A stretch of 64,000 nucleotides of DNA from NCBI RefSeq assembly GCF_017876405.1, contig NZ_JAGINW010000001.1, positions 5,407,203 through 5,471,202 on the forward strand, given 5' to 3'. Within the stretch, counting starts at the first letter, position 1. Each line of letters begins with the position of its first letter. Shown in pieces: positions 43,110-52,339 of this stretch. Made by a program: the position numbers and the translations under genes. The notes beneath the pieces are model-generated. The model was not told the origin of the DNA. It saw only the letters and a list, made by a program, of their open reading frames with translations, and did no database searches. This DNA is from Kibdelosporangium banguiense (GTDB lineage: Bacteria; Actinomycetota; Actinomycetes; Mycobacteriales; Pseudonocardiaceae).

Positions 43110-46100
43110 TGAGGATCTATCAACCGATGCTGTTCGTCGGGCTCGGCGGGACAGGCTGCAAGGTCGGGACCGAGTTGGAGAAGCGGCTGCGGGAGGAGCT
43201 GTGCGGTCCCGACGGCACCCGCCTGCTCACCGATATCCAGGATCCGAACTTCCGGCCCTACCAGCTTCCGTCCTGTCTGCAGTTCGTCTACGCCGATCTC
43301 AGCACCACCGAGTTGCAGCGGGTCCGCCGTGAGGTCGTGCCGGGGCGGGAACACGAGGAGGCGGCCTACAAGACGATGCACCAGATCACCGATCTGGTGC
43401 CGGCCCGGCTCGGCAACTCCGCCGAGGTCGCCCAGAGCCTGCGGATCAACATCGACGAGGAGACCATCCACTGGCTGCCGGCCAAGGAAAGCGACCCACG
43501 GATCGGTCCGCTGATCCGTGGCGCGGGTCAGCTGCCCACAGTCGGAAGGGGCGTGCTCTTCGAGACGATCAGGCGTAATCCGGATACCGCCAGGCTCGGG
43601 ATCGAGAACGCGCTCGCCGACATCAACGAGTCCGCGGGCGACCTGTATGTGGTGAGCGGCAAGCGAACCCAGCGGGTCGACACGGTGATCGTGTTCGTCG
43701 TCTTCTCGGTGGCCGGCGGCACCGGCAGCGGGATCTTCTACGACTACCTGCATCTGATCGGCGATCTGATGCAGCGGGGTGGGAAGCAGGCCGAGATCTA
43801 CCCGCTGGTGCTCATGCCGTCGGCGTTCGACTCCGGTCAGGGCGGTGGCCGTCCGGCCGATCTCAACGCCGGTTCCGCGCTGGTGGACTTGTTCCGGCTG
43901 ATCGACGACCAGAACGCCCAGGGCTCGCCGGACGAGCTTGACGCCAGGGGTGCCCACGGTGCGGTGTCGGTCCGGTATCCGCAACTGGGGCAGGTGCAAC
44001 TGTTGCCGAACACGGTTCAGACGGCATTCCTGTTCGGCCGTCCGGTCGGCGGGGTCCGCCGGGACGATCTCAACAGGTCCATGGTCTCTCTGATGACATC
44101 CCTGATCGGTGCCGGGCCCACCGACCAGGATGATGACGAGGACGCCCCGAGCCGTCCGTACCAGTCGTTCGCGGACGGGTTCATCAACAGCAAGGTGGAC
44201 CGGCATACGACCGCGGACACCGGTGTGGGCCGTCGCGGGGTGACCACGAGCGCGGTGGCAGCGCTGACCACACCACTGCTCGAACTGACCGATGTCGTCA
44301 GTTCCCACCTGCTTGCCAATGCCGTCGACGAGTTGCTCGTCCCGCCCGGCGCCGCCGAGACGAACAAACAGTTCATCCGGCAGTTCATCACGGCGGCAGG
44401 GCTGGACCAGCTGTTGGAGGCGGCGCCCGCACGGATCCCGCCGGAGGGCACCCCAGTGGGCTACGGACCGGTGGTCGCCGCCCTCACCGAGCGGGCGAAT
44501 GCCATGGCTGCCAACATAGAGCGTGCGCGGGAGGCACTTGCCAGTCCGATCGCGACCCTGGCGCAGGACTTCGATCCGGCGTCCGCGGCCGGCTCGCTGT
44601 TGCACCATGTCGACCTGTTCCGGTTGCAGCGGGCCATCTTCGGCCATCGTGATCTGGTGGATCCGTTGGACAAAGGTGGTTTCCGGTCTCTGCTGGAAGG
44701 ATGGCGCGCGGCTCCGGCCGGTCCGCCAGGCCTGACCGGAGCGGCCCCGCCGCTGCCCACCAACCTCCCCAAGAAGTTCCTGCAACGGCTGCGGATCGCA
44801 GACGAGCCCGCCCAGGTCGTGATCAGGGCGCAGAACTCGTGGTACGCCTGGCAGACGAGGCTGATCTGGAACGCGGCGTGGAACGACAGCCACAGGTTGT
44901 GGGTCCGGCCGTGGCAGGCCTTCGTCGAGGGGTTCCGCGCCATCTACGACCAGTTCGTGACCCATGCGCGCAACGACCCGCAGCAGTTCGACCAGCGGTC
45001 CAGGGACCTGTACAAATCCCGCGTCGGGGTGACCTACCTGCTGCCGCCCGAGGATCGTGGGCTGGAAGGCTTCTATCAGAACGTGCTGGCTCGGTTGAAG
45101 CAGGATTTCTCCCAGCACCTGGGCCCCAACGCCACCGAGGGACACGTTCTGAACCTGTTGCTGGGTCAGGATGGCTGGGCGACAGCGTTCGCCCTCGGCA
45201 GGCAGGACCCGGAAGCCGCGGTCGCCGATATCCGTCAGCGGATCAAGGAAGCGGTGACCGAGCGGGTGCGCCCGGGTGATCGCAGCCGCCCCGCACTGCT
45301 GCCCCGCATGGACGATCTGCTCGCCAACGCCGTTTCGCGGCGGGACAACAACGTCACCGACGGGGACCTGAACAGGTTCCGCCAGAAGCTGGCCGAACTC
45401 GTGCCCGGGGGTTTCGCCCCGGACGGTCAAGGTCCGCTCCAGGCTCTGTTCACCTACCCCGCGGCGCAGGAGAACGACGACATCGAGCGGTTCCTGCGCC
45501 GCGAGGTCTCCCTGCCGATCGATATGGCCGGTGAACCGGAGTTCCGGGCCGTGCAGGCCGACGCGATGGTGGTCGTGCTCAACCGCAGCTCGATGGGTGT
45601 CACCGAGGTTCCGGAACTCCGCCGGGTGGTGAAACTCTGGGCCGAGGCGCAGCGTGAACCACAGCCGCAGGACACCTTGGCGTGGCGGCGGCGGCTGAGC
45701 CAGGACAGCGACTACCTCCTGATGAACCAACGCGACCGCCAGGAGGTCCTGCACCGGCTGTTGTGCGCGGCCTGGGACGGAAAAGTCACGCTGGCAGGAG
45801 ACCCGGCCAGTCCGGTGTCCATCAGCGTCCACATCGGCAGCAAGGACGCCACACCCATGAAACTGGAGCTGGCCCCGATCGGCGCACTTTCCTCCTGGGC
45901 CAGTGTGCTGCAGGCCTACGAGCAATGGGTGATCACCAACGACGACCCGAACCGGCGCAGCATGGCCGCGCGGCTCATGTCGTCGATGCCCGCGCAGGCC
46001 GATCGGTCGCCGCTCCCGCCCGCCGAGGTCTTCACCGTCGTCGCCGACCTCGCCGAGCAGGAACTGCTGAAGATCAAGGAAGCCGAACGCAGCCGGGTGC

Positions 46101-46258
46101 TGAGCCAGGACTCGCAACTGGCTGTGTTCCGGCAGTTCTGGTCGCAGGACCTGCCCGCGGCGCTGGACAAGCACGTCGGGAGCACGAAGAAGAGCCTTCT
46201 CGACCTACGCGAGCAGGTGGACGTCACGCACGGGCTGGGAGGTGACTTCCGCGGATGA
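43109..46258 (+). CDS. Tubulin-like GTPase (Tubulin_2 family)
   Basis: A 1049-residue protein with a tubulin/FtsZ-type GTPase fold at its start: a first nucleotide loop FVGLGGTGCKVG at 9-20 and the tubulin signature loop AGGTGSG at 202-208. This matches the bacterial Tubulin-like (Tubulin_2) family, in which the GTPase domain is followed by a very long C-terminal region, here about 600 residues without recognised domain. Whether it forms filaments is unknown. ATG 43109 overlaps the mini-ORF stop; its own stop overlaps the next start by 4 nt. It is the central soluble component of the second operon. Confidence 0.85.
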   Translation: MRIYQPMLFVGLGGTGCKVGTELEKRLREELCGPDGTRLLTDIQDPNFRPYQLPSCLQFVYADLSTTELQRVRREVVPGREHEEAAYKTMHQITDLVPARLGNSAEVAQSLRINIDEETIHWLPAKESDPRIGPLIRGAGQLPTVGRGVLFETIRRNPDTARLGIENALADINESAGDLYVVSGKRTQRVDTVIVFVVFSVAGGTGSGIFYDYLHLIGDLMQRGGKQAEIYPLVLMPSAFDSGQGGGRPADLNAGSALVDLFRLIDDQNAQGSPDELDARGAHGAVSVRYPQLGQVQLLPNTVQTAFLFGRPVGGVRRDDLNRSMVSLMTSLIGAGPTDQDDDEDAPSRPYQSFADGFINSKVDRHTTADTGVGRRGVTTSAVAALTTPLLELTDVVSSHLLANAVDELLVPPGAAETNKQFIRQFITAAGLDQLLEAAPARIPPEGTPVGYGPVVAALTERANAMAANIERAREALASPIATLAQDFDPASAAGSLLHHVDLFRLQRAIFGHRDLVDPLDKGGFRSLLEGWRAAPAGPPGLTGAAPPLPTNLPKKFLQRLRIADEPAQVVIRAQNSWYAWQTRLIWNAAWNDSHRLWVRPWQAFVEGFRAIYDQFVTHARNDPQQFDQRSRDLYKSRVGVTYLLPPEDRGLEGFYQNVLARLKQDFSQHLGPNATEGHVLNLLLGQDGWATAFALGRQDPEAAVADIRQRIKEAVTERVRPGDRSRPALLPRMDDLLANAVSRRDNNVTDGDLNRFRQKLAELVPGGFAPDGQGPLQALFTYPAAQENDDIERFLRREVSLPIDMAGEPEFRAVQADAMVVVLNRSSMGVTEVPELRRVVKLWAEAQREPQPQDTLAWRRRLSQDSDYLLMNQRDRQEVLHRLLCAAWDGKVTLAGDPASPVSISVHIGSKDATPMKLELAPIGALSSWASVLQAYEQWVITNDDPNRRSMAARLMSSMPAQADRSPLPPAEVFTVVADLAEQELLKIKEAERSRVLSQDSQLAVFRQFWSQDLPAALDKHVGSTKKSLLDLREQVDVTHGLGGDFRG

Positions 46259-48441
46259 GCGACTCGAAGGTCACGGTCGTGGACCTGCGCGACCTGACAG
46301 GCGACCCGCCGTCGGACCTCGTGGGCGGCCTCCTGGTGGTCGATCATGCCGGCTGCCTCGTCGAGCATGCGGAGACGTACCTGTCTCTGCTCAGCGAGAG
46401 CATGGTGACAGCGGTTGTCTGTGTCGCCGTCGGGGAGATCGACACCGGCAACCCGCTCGACGGCGTGGTGCTGGATCTGCCGCCCGCGCTCTGGCGCGCG
46501 ACCGTCCTGTGGGTCGGTGATCACCACGGGATCGACTGGGCGCCCGACAGTTCCTCGCCACGGCCCGCCGGGCATTCAGGGGACACATTGGACAGTATGA
46601 TCGCCGCGCTGCAGGTCTCGGAGTTGTTCGACCACGTTGTCGCCGCGGCGGATGAGCTCTCCGGCCCGGCGGTCAACCCTGGGATCCGGCTGGTCTCCAG
46701 TGCTGCCGACCCGGCAGAACTGGCTGAGGCCCGAGCCGCGGCAGTGCGTTCGCTGTGCGTCGGTGGCACGTCGAGTCCGCATGATCTGGAGACGCTGATC
46801 CGGCAGTCCTACGCGAGGACCGGTGAAGGCAGTACGTTGTCCGGACGGGTGCAGGCGGCCGGGACCGAGGCCGTCCAGCGCATCGACCACGTCCGCGAGC
46901 TGGCCCGCGAGCTGGCGACGCCCAAAGCGTTGTTCGGCCCGAACCGTGCCGGCCGGCAGCTGGGCAAGCAGGTGGGCTGGGCCGGTCAGGCGGCGGAGAA
47001 CCACCGTCGCGTGGTAGCCGAGGTGCTCAACCGGATGGACGGTCATCTCCAGGTCGGGCATCCGTCCGTGGCCGATGTGACCGAGCTCGGTGCGCCGGAG
47101 CCCCGCACGGCCGACAGCGGTGAGATCGCCGAGAACTTGCGCGCCGAGGTCGATACTCTGCTGGATCAGGGCGTCGCGCTGTCCACTTTGGCTCAGGAGT
47201 TGCGGCACGTTGCCGCGAACACCGCTCCGCAGGGTTGCACAGCAGCGCTGGACGAGGTGCGCGCCAAGGGACCGCTCAGCCTTGGCATGCCTGCGTTTCC
47301 GAGATGGCCGCTGCGTCCGGCGCTGTTGCCACTGATCTTTCTCAGTTGCGCGGCGGTAGCCTTCCTGCTCGCGCCTGGCTGGTTGTCCGGCGGAGTGCTC
47401 GCCGTCCTGTGGTTTCTGTCGGGCTGGGTGCTGCTGGGCCGCCGGCCTGATGCCGAAGACGAGGCAGGGCTCGGTGCGACGGTCGTGCCTGCACTGCTGA
47501 CCTATGGGCTGGCCGGGTTGTCCGGGACAGCAGTGGGGGTTGTTGCCGGGCTTCTCCTGGAGGGCCAGTTCACTGCGCCGCCGCCCGTGGGGCAACTGGT
47601 GGCTGTTGTGGCGGTCTTGCTCACGGTCACGGCCGCAACAGTGAGCTGGCGGTCAGCCACTCAGTCCTGGCGCGACGGACTGCGGGTGAACGAAATACGC
47701 GTGGCCGTGGACGAGCTGACCCGGCTCGCAGAGGAGACGGCCGTGCGCGAATGGCTTCCGATGCGGCACCGGCAGATCGTCTCGGCTGCGGCCGCCGAGG
47801 TCGCCGGAGGGCTGGAGGAGATCGCCGCGACCCTTGAGGAAGCGGGGAATCGGCTCTTCGCCGCGTCCCGGCCATCGGCGGCAACTGCCGGTGCGGCACG
47901 GATGGCTCGGCCGGTTCCCCACGAGCTGTATGCGGTCGTGCGCGGCGATCTGCTCGACGTGTGCCGGACCGCCCTGGACCCGGCGTGGCCCGCGGCGGAG
48001 GCCGCTTTGCGTACGGCGCAAGGTGTGTACGCACGACGATTGGATCGACTGCTCGGTGAGTACGGCGTCGAGGTCCGGCAGCACGGGTTGCTGGCGGCGA
48101 ACCGGTTCAGCCGATCGCACGGCCCGCGCGACGACCTGACAGCCCTCGTGTGGTCGCAGTCCCCAGCGGCGCTGGCGGCGTTGCGAACGGATGTGGACGG
48201 AGACATGACACAACTTTGCCGCAGCAGTCAGCTCGGCTATCTCAGCAGGACCGCCGAGCCGGGCCTGCTCCGGTTCGCCCCGGCCCAGCTGCGGCGCGTC
48301 CTCGAACAGGATGGTCTGCGCAACGAGCTCGTCTCGGACCTCGGGATCGTGTGGAGCGACGGTGGTGAGTACGTCGGCGCGTTGCGGCTGGTGCCGTTGC
48401 GGCCGGAGTCGGTACGTCAGGTGTTGGGTGGTGTGCAATAG
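46255..48441 (+). CDS. Unknown multi-pass membrane protein
   Basis: A 728-residue protein. The N-terminal 350 residues are soluble, with an alpha/beta-looking first 120 (VDLRDLTGDPPSDLVGG onward) but no P-loop. Four or so membrane helices lie between residues 353 and 462, followed by a coiled coil and a 200-residue soluble domain. It overlaps the tubulin-like gene by ATGA and directly touches the next gene (TAG then ATG). The family is not recognised. Both soluble parts probably face the same side as the GTPases. Confidence 0.7.
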   Translation: MSDSKVTVVDLRDLTGDPPSDLVGGLLVVDHAGCLVEHAETYLSLLSESMVTAVVCVAVGEIDTGNPLDGVVLDLPPALWRATVLWVGDHHGIDWAPDSSSPRPAGHSGDTLDSMIAALQVSELFDHVVAAADELSGPAVNPGIRLVSSAADPAELAEARAAAVRSLCVGGTSSPHDLETLIRQSYARTGEGSTLSGRVQAAGTEAVQRIDHVRELARELATPKALFGPNRAGRQLGKQVGWAGQAAENHRRVVAEVLNRMDGHLQVGHPSVADVTELGAPEPRTADSGEIAENLRAEVDTLLDQGVALSTLAQELRHVAANTAPQGCTAALDEVRAKGPLSLGMPAFPRWPLRPALLPLIFLSCAAVAFLLAPGWLSGGVLAVLWFLSGWVLLGRRPDAEDEAGLGATVVPALLTYGLAGLSGTAVGVVAGLLLEGQFTAPPPVGQLVAVVAVLLTVTAATVSWRSATQSWRDGLRVNEIRVAVDELTRLAEETAVREWLPMRHRQIVSAAAAEVAGGLEEIAATLEEAGNRLFAASRPSAATAGAARMARPVPHELYAVVRGDLLDVCRTALDPAWPAAEAALRTAQGVYARRLDRLLGEYGVEVRQHGLLAANRFSRSHGPRDDLTALVWSQSPAALAALRTDVDGDMTQLCRSSQLGYLSRTAEPGLLRFAPAQLRRVLEQDGLRNELVSDLGIVWSDGGEYVGALRLVPLRPESVRQVLGGVQ

Positions 48442-49413
48442 ATGAGCGGGCAGATCGAGTTCGTGAGCTGCCGGGATGTGTGGGGCGTGTTGCGGCAGAT
48501 AGAGATCGAGGACGTCAACGAGTTCCGTACCCCAGGATCTGTGCTCGACCAGCGGCTGGTGCGGGTGAACGGGCGGAACTATGTGCGCAAGTTCGTCTCT
48601 CGCACGGCAGGCCGCCGGGATCCCCAACGGTATGACTTGCTGGAGAACGAGATACGTGCCGGCTGCCGGCTCGGACAGGTTTTCGGTGAGAGGTTCCCTC
48701 CGGACCTCGCCGGCCTTGTCGCGTACAACGTGGACGTGGAGCAGCCGTTCGCGTTGCTGCGGGAATACGTCGGCGCGCCGGCGGCCGATCAGGTGCGCCA
48801 TTTCGATGACGGCCAGCGCAAGGCGTTCGAGCAGGGTCTGTTTCGTGCCATGCAGAACCTCGGTGTTGCCGGCATTGTGCATGGCGCGGTGACGATCGAC
48901 GCCGTGCGATGGCACGACGGCCGGTTGCAACTCGTCGATTTCGAGTCCGCGGAGCGCGTCGGTGAACTGCGACGTCGCCGGTCGCTGGGGCAGCCCACCG
49001 GAGTGGATCAGGTCGACGTCCGGGACGACATGCTGGCGGCCGCCATACTCGTCCGGCACGTGCAGCCGGGCGTGCCGTCGAATGGGTCGAGTCCCGACCG
49101 CAGCCGTGATCCGGACCGGCTTCGCGCGCTGCTCGACCCGGTCTTCGACAATCCGGTCGACCGGCGGCCCTATCCGGCCGACCTGCTCGCCAAGCTGCGG
49201 GTGGACAACCGGCCGCCGCCCCACGATGACCCGGATGGCTTGCTCGCCGCCGGGCATGACCTGTTCGAACACGTCAGCCAAGGCAAACTCGGGTCGCAGG
49301 AGCCCGAGCCACCGGGCAAACCGTCTCGCAGACGAGGCAGATGGATGCGCTCGTTCCTCGCGTTGACCGTTGTGCTGGCGACGACGGTCATCGGGCTGGT
49401 GGTGTCGAAGTGA
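48442..49413 (+). CDS. Kinase-fold protein without catalytic residues, C-tail anchored
   Basis: A 323-residue protein with protein-kinase-like features: a beta3-like Lys50 in YVRKFV, a possible alphaC Glu near 69, a catalytic-loop position HGAVTIDAVRW at 147-157 and a DFG-like DFES at 166-169. The catalytic-loop Asp is absent and the Asn is replaced, so it looks like a pseudokinase. No glycine-rich loop is seen. A single membrane helix forms the C-terminus (about 300-321). A scaffold or GTPase-binding role is plausible. The fold call rests on motifs only. Confidence 0.6.
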   Translation: MSGQIEFVSCRDVWGVLRQIEIEDVNEFRTPGSVLDQRLVRVNGRNYVRKFVSRTAGRRDPQRYDLLENEIRAGCRLGQVFGERFPPDLAGLVAYNVDVEQPFALLREYVGAPAADQVRHFDDGQRKAFEQGLFRAMQNLGVAGIVHGAVTIDAVRWHDGRLQLVDFESAERVGELRRRRSLGQPTGVDQVDVRDDMLAAAILVRHVQPGVPSNGSSPDRSRDPDRLRALLDPVFDNPVDRRPYPADLLAKLRVDNRPPPHDDPDGLLAAGHDLFEHVSQGKLGSQEPEPPGKPSRRRGRWMRSFLALTVVLATTVIGLVVSK

Positions 49414-50486
49414 CTCCAGGCAACGGTGTTCGCCATATGCGGTGCCCGATCTGCGCCGACGACTTCGTCTGGCCGAGCGGTGACCCGAACATCTTCCTGT
49501 ACGACGAGGAGAGCAGCCGCTACGAACTGTTCGACATCTCCGGGCAGCCGCCGATGAAACAAGCGGATCTGGCCCGCCAGGGCTACCGGCAGTGTCCGAA
49601 CCCGTCAGGCGACACCGCGTTGCACTATCTGCCTGCGACCTACGCCGACTATGGCCCACCGTTGGTGATCGGTCTGGTCGGCGCGCCCGCGTCGGGCAAG
49701 ACTCACCTGTTGACCGCGATGATCCGGCAGGCGTACCTGAGTGGACTGGCCGCACACGGGGTGACTGTGTCAGCGCTGGACATCCTCAGGCACAACCACT
49801 TCCTCCGCCAGTTCATCAAGCCGTTCGAGAAAGGCGGCACGCTTGCGGGAACAGGCACTGGTGTGGTCGAGGCGGCCGACATCCTGTTGCTGCGCGGGCC
49901 AGGGGGCGACCGGCCGGTGACGTTCTTCGATGTCGCGGGTGAGGACCTGGAGAGCACCAACGCGCGCAACCGTGCCACGAGGTTCCTTGTAGGGGCGACT
50001 GCGGTGATCTTCGTCCACGCGTCGGAGGACCGGGATGCGGCCGGGCAACTGCCGGCCGGTGAGAACCAGTCGTTCGATCTGGCCGTGGAACGGTTGCGAG
50101 GACGCCAGATCCCCGCTGTGATCGCCGTGACCAAATCGGACAGACTGCGCTTTGTCCCGCCCGCGGATCGATGGCTGCACCGGGGGGACGAGACGCGAGT
50201 CGACGCCGACCGCATCCGCGCGGAGAGCAAGGACGTCTACGCCTACCTCCACCGGGCCGGAGCCGGGGCTTCCCTGCGCCCGTTCGAGGCGTTCACCAAG
50301 TGCTCACTGCACTTCGTCTCTGCCAGTGGAGGAGACGCGGTCCCCGTCGACCCCGGCGACGAGGACTCGGAGAAGCATTTCCCACGTGGGTTCCGCCCGA
50401 CCAGGGTGCTCGAGCCGCTGGTCTCGATTCTCGCGATGAGTGGACTGATCACCGGCCTGCAAGCCGAGAAAGTGGGAACGCCATGA
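49410..50486 (+). CDS. DO-GTPase2-type GTPase with zinc-ribbon start
   Basis: A 358-residue P-loop protein. The N-terminus has a CPIC zinc-knuckle pair (12-15) and a further Cys62. G1 is GAPASGKT at 91-98, G3 is DVAGED near 175 and G4 is TKSD near 237. This set is typical of the Double-GTPase 2 family, which occurs beside GAP1 proteins in predicted conflict systems. GTG 49410 gives a 4-nt overlap with the previous stop, matching the operon's habit; ATG 49437 is an alternative start. The stop overlaps the GAP1-like gene by 4 nt, tying the two together. Confidence 0.82.
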   Translation: MTPGNGVRHMRCPICADDFVWPSGDPNIFLYDEESSRYELFDISGQPPMKQADLARQGYRQCPNPSGDTALHYLPATYADYGPPLVIGLVGAPASGKTHLLTAMIRQAYLSGLAAHGVTVSALDILRHNHFLRQFIKPFEKGGTLAGTGTGVVEAADILLLRGPGGDRPVTFFDVAGEDLESTNARNRATRFLVGATAVIFVHASEDRDAAGQLPAGENQSFDLAVERLRGRQIPAVIAVTKSDRLRFVPPADRWLHRGDETRVDADRIRAESKDVYAYLHRAGAGASLRPFEAFTKCSLHFVSASGGDAVPVDPGDEDSEKHFPRGFRPTRVLEPLVSILAMSGLITGLQAEKVGTP

Positions 50487-52339
50487 CCGAGCCTCGGTCC
50501 GACGAGGTAGTCCACCAGGCGTTCTTCGGGTGGTCTCCGGATCAGAACAAACACACGATTCTGGCTTCTTCACTCGATGAGCTCACCGAACAGAAATGGC
50601 GTGTCCGGCTGCAGGATCATGTGCGGCTGCAACCGGTGCACGGCGGGGGAGGAGTTCCCCACAGTGCCATGTCGTACCTGACGTTCGGCGAGGACCTCGG
50701 TGCGGTGGTTCGAAGGGTCCATCTTGGACACTCGCCTGGCCGCGGCAACGCCCACGTACTGATCGGCTGGAAGCCTGGTCTTGACGTCTCGCTCGCCCTG
50801 CGTCTGGAGAACTGGCCACAGTGGCGGGTGAAGGTCCCGGAAACAGGGCTGATGGAGCAGATCGCCCTGTCGTCGCTGGTCGGTGCGGCCGGTCCGGCTG
50901 GGCTTCGGCCTGAAGAGGTCGATCGGCTGGAGCCGATGGTGGTCACTGTGCTGGCCCGGTTGCTGGACCACCCAGACGAACCGCTGAGCATAATCGGTTG
51001 CCCTGACGCAGACCGGCTCGCACTGGTGCGATGCCTCCATGCCGCAGCAGATCCGCACCTGCGGAAGAACGGGATACGGCGGTGCTGGTCGTATTCCACC
51101 TACGAGGATCGCCACGGGGACAGCATCGCGAACCTGCCGGAGATTGTGTTCCTGCCCATGCGGAGCCCGGACACGAGCGCCCGCCGCAATGTCGTCGATC
51201 TTGACCGGGGATCGCGCGTCAGCAGCTATACCGGTCTGGCCAATCAGTTGATCGCGGCCCTGTGCGAAGGTACGCCCGAAGCTGTGGTCGCCGACGCTGA
51301 TCTCAACGGCAGTTGGCACTCGGACCAAACCCGGGAGGTGGCTGTCCCGCGGCAGCCCGAACCGGTCGCTGCCGTCCGGAAGGGTTTGCGTGAATCCGTT
51401 CCAAGCCAGCAAGTTCGTGGGACAGTGGCACAGAAAACGCACAGGGTGGAGGACGTCGGTGCCCGTGCGGTCGAGGACCTGCTGGCGGCGACCACCGTGA
51501 TGGATCTGCACAGCTTCCTGTTCCGGCTTGCCAAACTGGACGACCGCGGCCGCGAGAGCCTGCGCGCGGCCGCCGACGTCAGGGTTCTGGACCGGATCGT
51601 CGAGTTCGTGGAGGTCGATGCCCGATACCAGCTGATGAGCAAGTTGCTGGAGGTGATGTACGGGGCAGACGGCCGGGATCTGCGGTCGCACGAGGCTCAG
51701 CGGCACGCGGCGAGACTCGTTCAGGACGGCCAGTCCGAGCAGATCGCGATCATGCTGGGCGTTGCCGGAAAACGCCACAACACGCCTCAGATCGTCGAAG
51801 CCGCGTACAAACGGTGGTCGGTGAGTGGTCTCCAGCCCCGGCATGTCGCGCGACGCCTGCGGTTCGGCTCCAAGCGCTGGCATCTACCGATGATCGCCGC
51901 TGTCGCGCTGCTCGCCGTGCTGGCGTTGGTTTTCGTGCTGGGCTACCTGGCCGGTGGGCCCGCGCAGGTTCAGCAGTCCGCTGCCACGCCGCAACCTGAG
52001 GTCACGACTCCGGCGCCAGTCCAGCCAAATCCGCCTCCGGTTGTCGCGGGCACGGTGCATATTGCCTTGCCGAATTCGAATCAGCAGGTCTACGCGTTTG
52101 TCACCGTAGGGAAAATCTACTACCCGCAGGGCCTGTGCACGATCAAGGACGAGCCGAGCTCGATCTGGCTGTGTACCAAGACCGGCAACCCGCCGGAAAG
52201 TCCGGGAATCAAGGCTGAACTGGTGGCGGTTGCGGTGCCACAAACCCACGTGGCCTGGCTGAACGGAGCGGCCGCGGCCGGACGGGATGTCGAGCGGCGC
52301 GGGGAATGGGGCAACCCCACACCGGTGGTGCCGTCATGA
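50483..52339 (+). CDS. GAP1-like GTPase-associated protein with one membrane helix
   Basis: A 618-residue protein. The first 100 residues (HQAFFGWSPDQNKHTILASS, later SYLTFG and NAHVLIGW) have the GAP1 N-terminal layout, and the middle 350 are mostly helical. A membrane helix lies at about 469-493, followed by a Pro/Thr linker and a roughly 90-residue outer domain with two Cys (GLCTIKDEP and WLCTKTG). GAP1 proteins are thought to be partners of DO-GTPases, which is the gene directly before. The membrane helix and outer domain suggest it ties the GTPase to the cell surface. Family match by eye. Confidence 0.68.
   Translation: MTEPRSDEVVHQAFFGWSPDQNKHTILASSLDELTEQKWRVRLQDHVRLQPVHGGGGVPHSAMSYLTFGEDLGAVVRRVHLGHSPGRGNAHVLIGWKPGLDVSLALRLENWPQWRVKVPETGLMEQIALSSLVGAAGPAGLRPEEVDRLEPMVVTVLARLLDHPDEPLSIIGCPDADRLALVRCLHAAADPHLRKNGIRRCWSYSTYEDRHGDSIANLPEIVFLPMRSPDTSARRNVVDLDRGSRVSSYTGLANQLIAALCEGTPEAVVADADLNGSWHSDQTREVAVPRQPEPVAAVRKGLRESVPSQQVRGTVAQKTHRVEDVGARAVEDLLAATTVMDLHSFLFRLAKLDDRGRESLRAAADVRVLDRIVEFVEVDARYQLMSKLLEVMYGADGRDLRSHEAQRHAARLVQDGQSEQIAIMLGVAGKRHNTPQIVEAAYKRWSVSGLQPRHVARRLRFGSKRWHLPMIAAVALLAVLALVFVLGYLAGGPAQVQQSAATPQPEVTTPAPVQPNPPPVVAGTVHIALPNSNQQVYAFVTVGKIYYPQGLCTIKDEPSSIWLCTKTGNPPESPGIKAELVAVAVPQTHVAWLNGAAAAGRDVERRGEWGNPTPVVPS

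Noticed and set aside
42662..46174. An 1170-codon open frame on the minus strand opposite the tubulin-like gene
   Set aside because: It is the mirror of a GC-rich coding strand. Its product is rich in Arg, Gly, Pro and Gln with no motif, and the plus strand has clear GTPase signatures.
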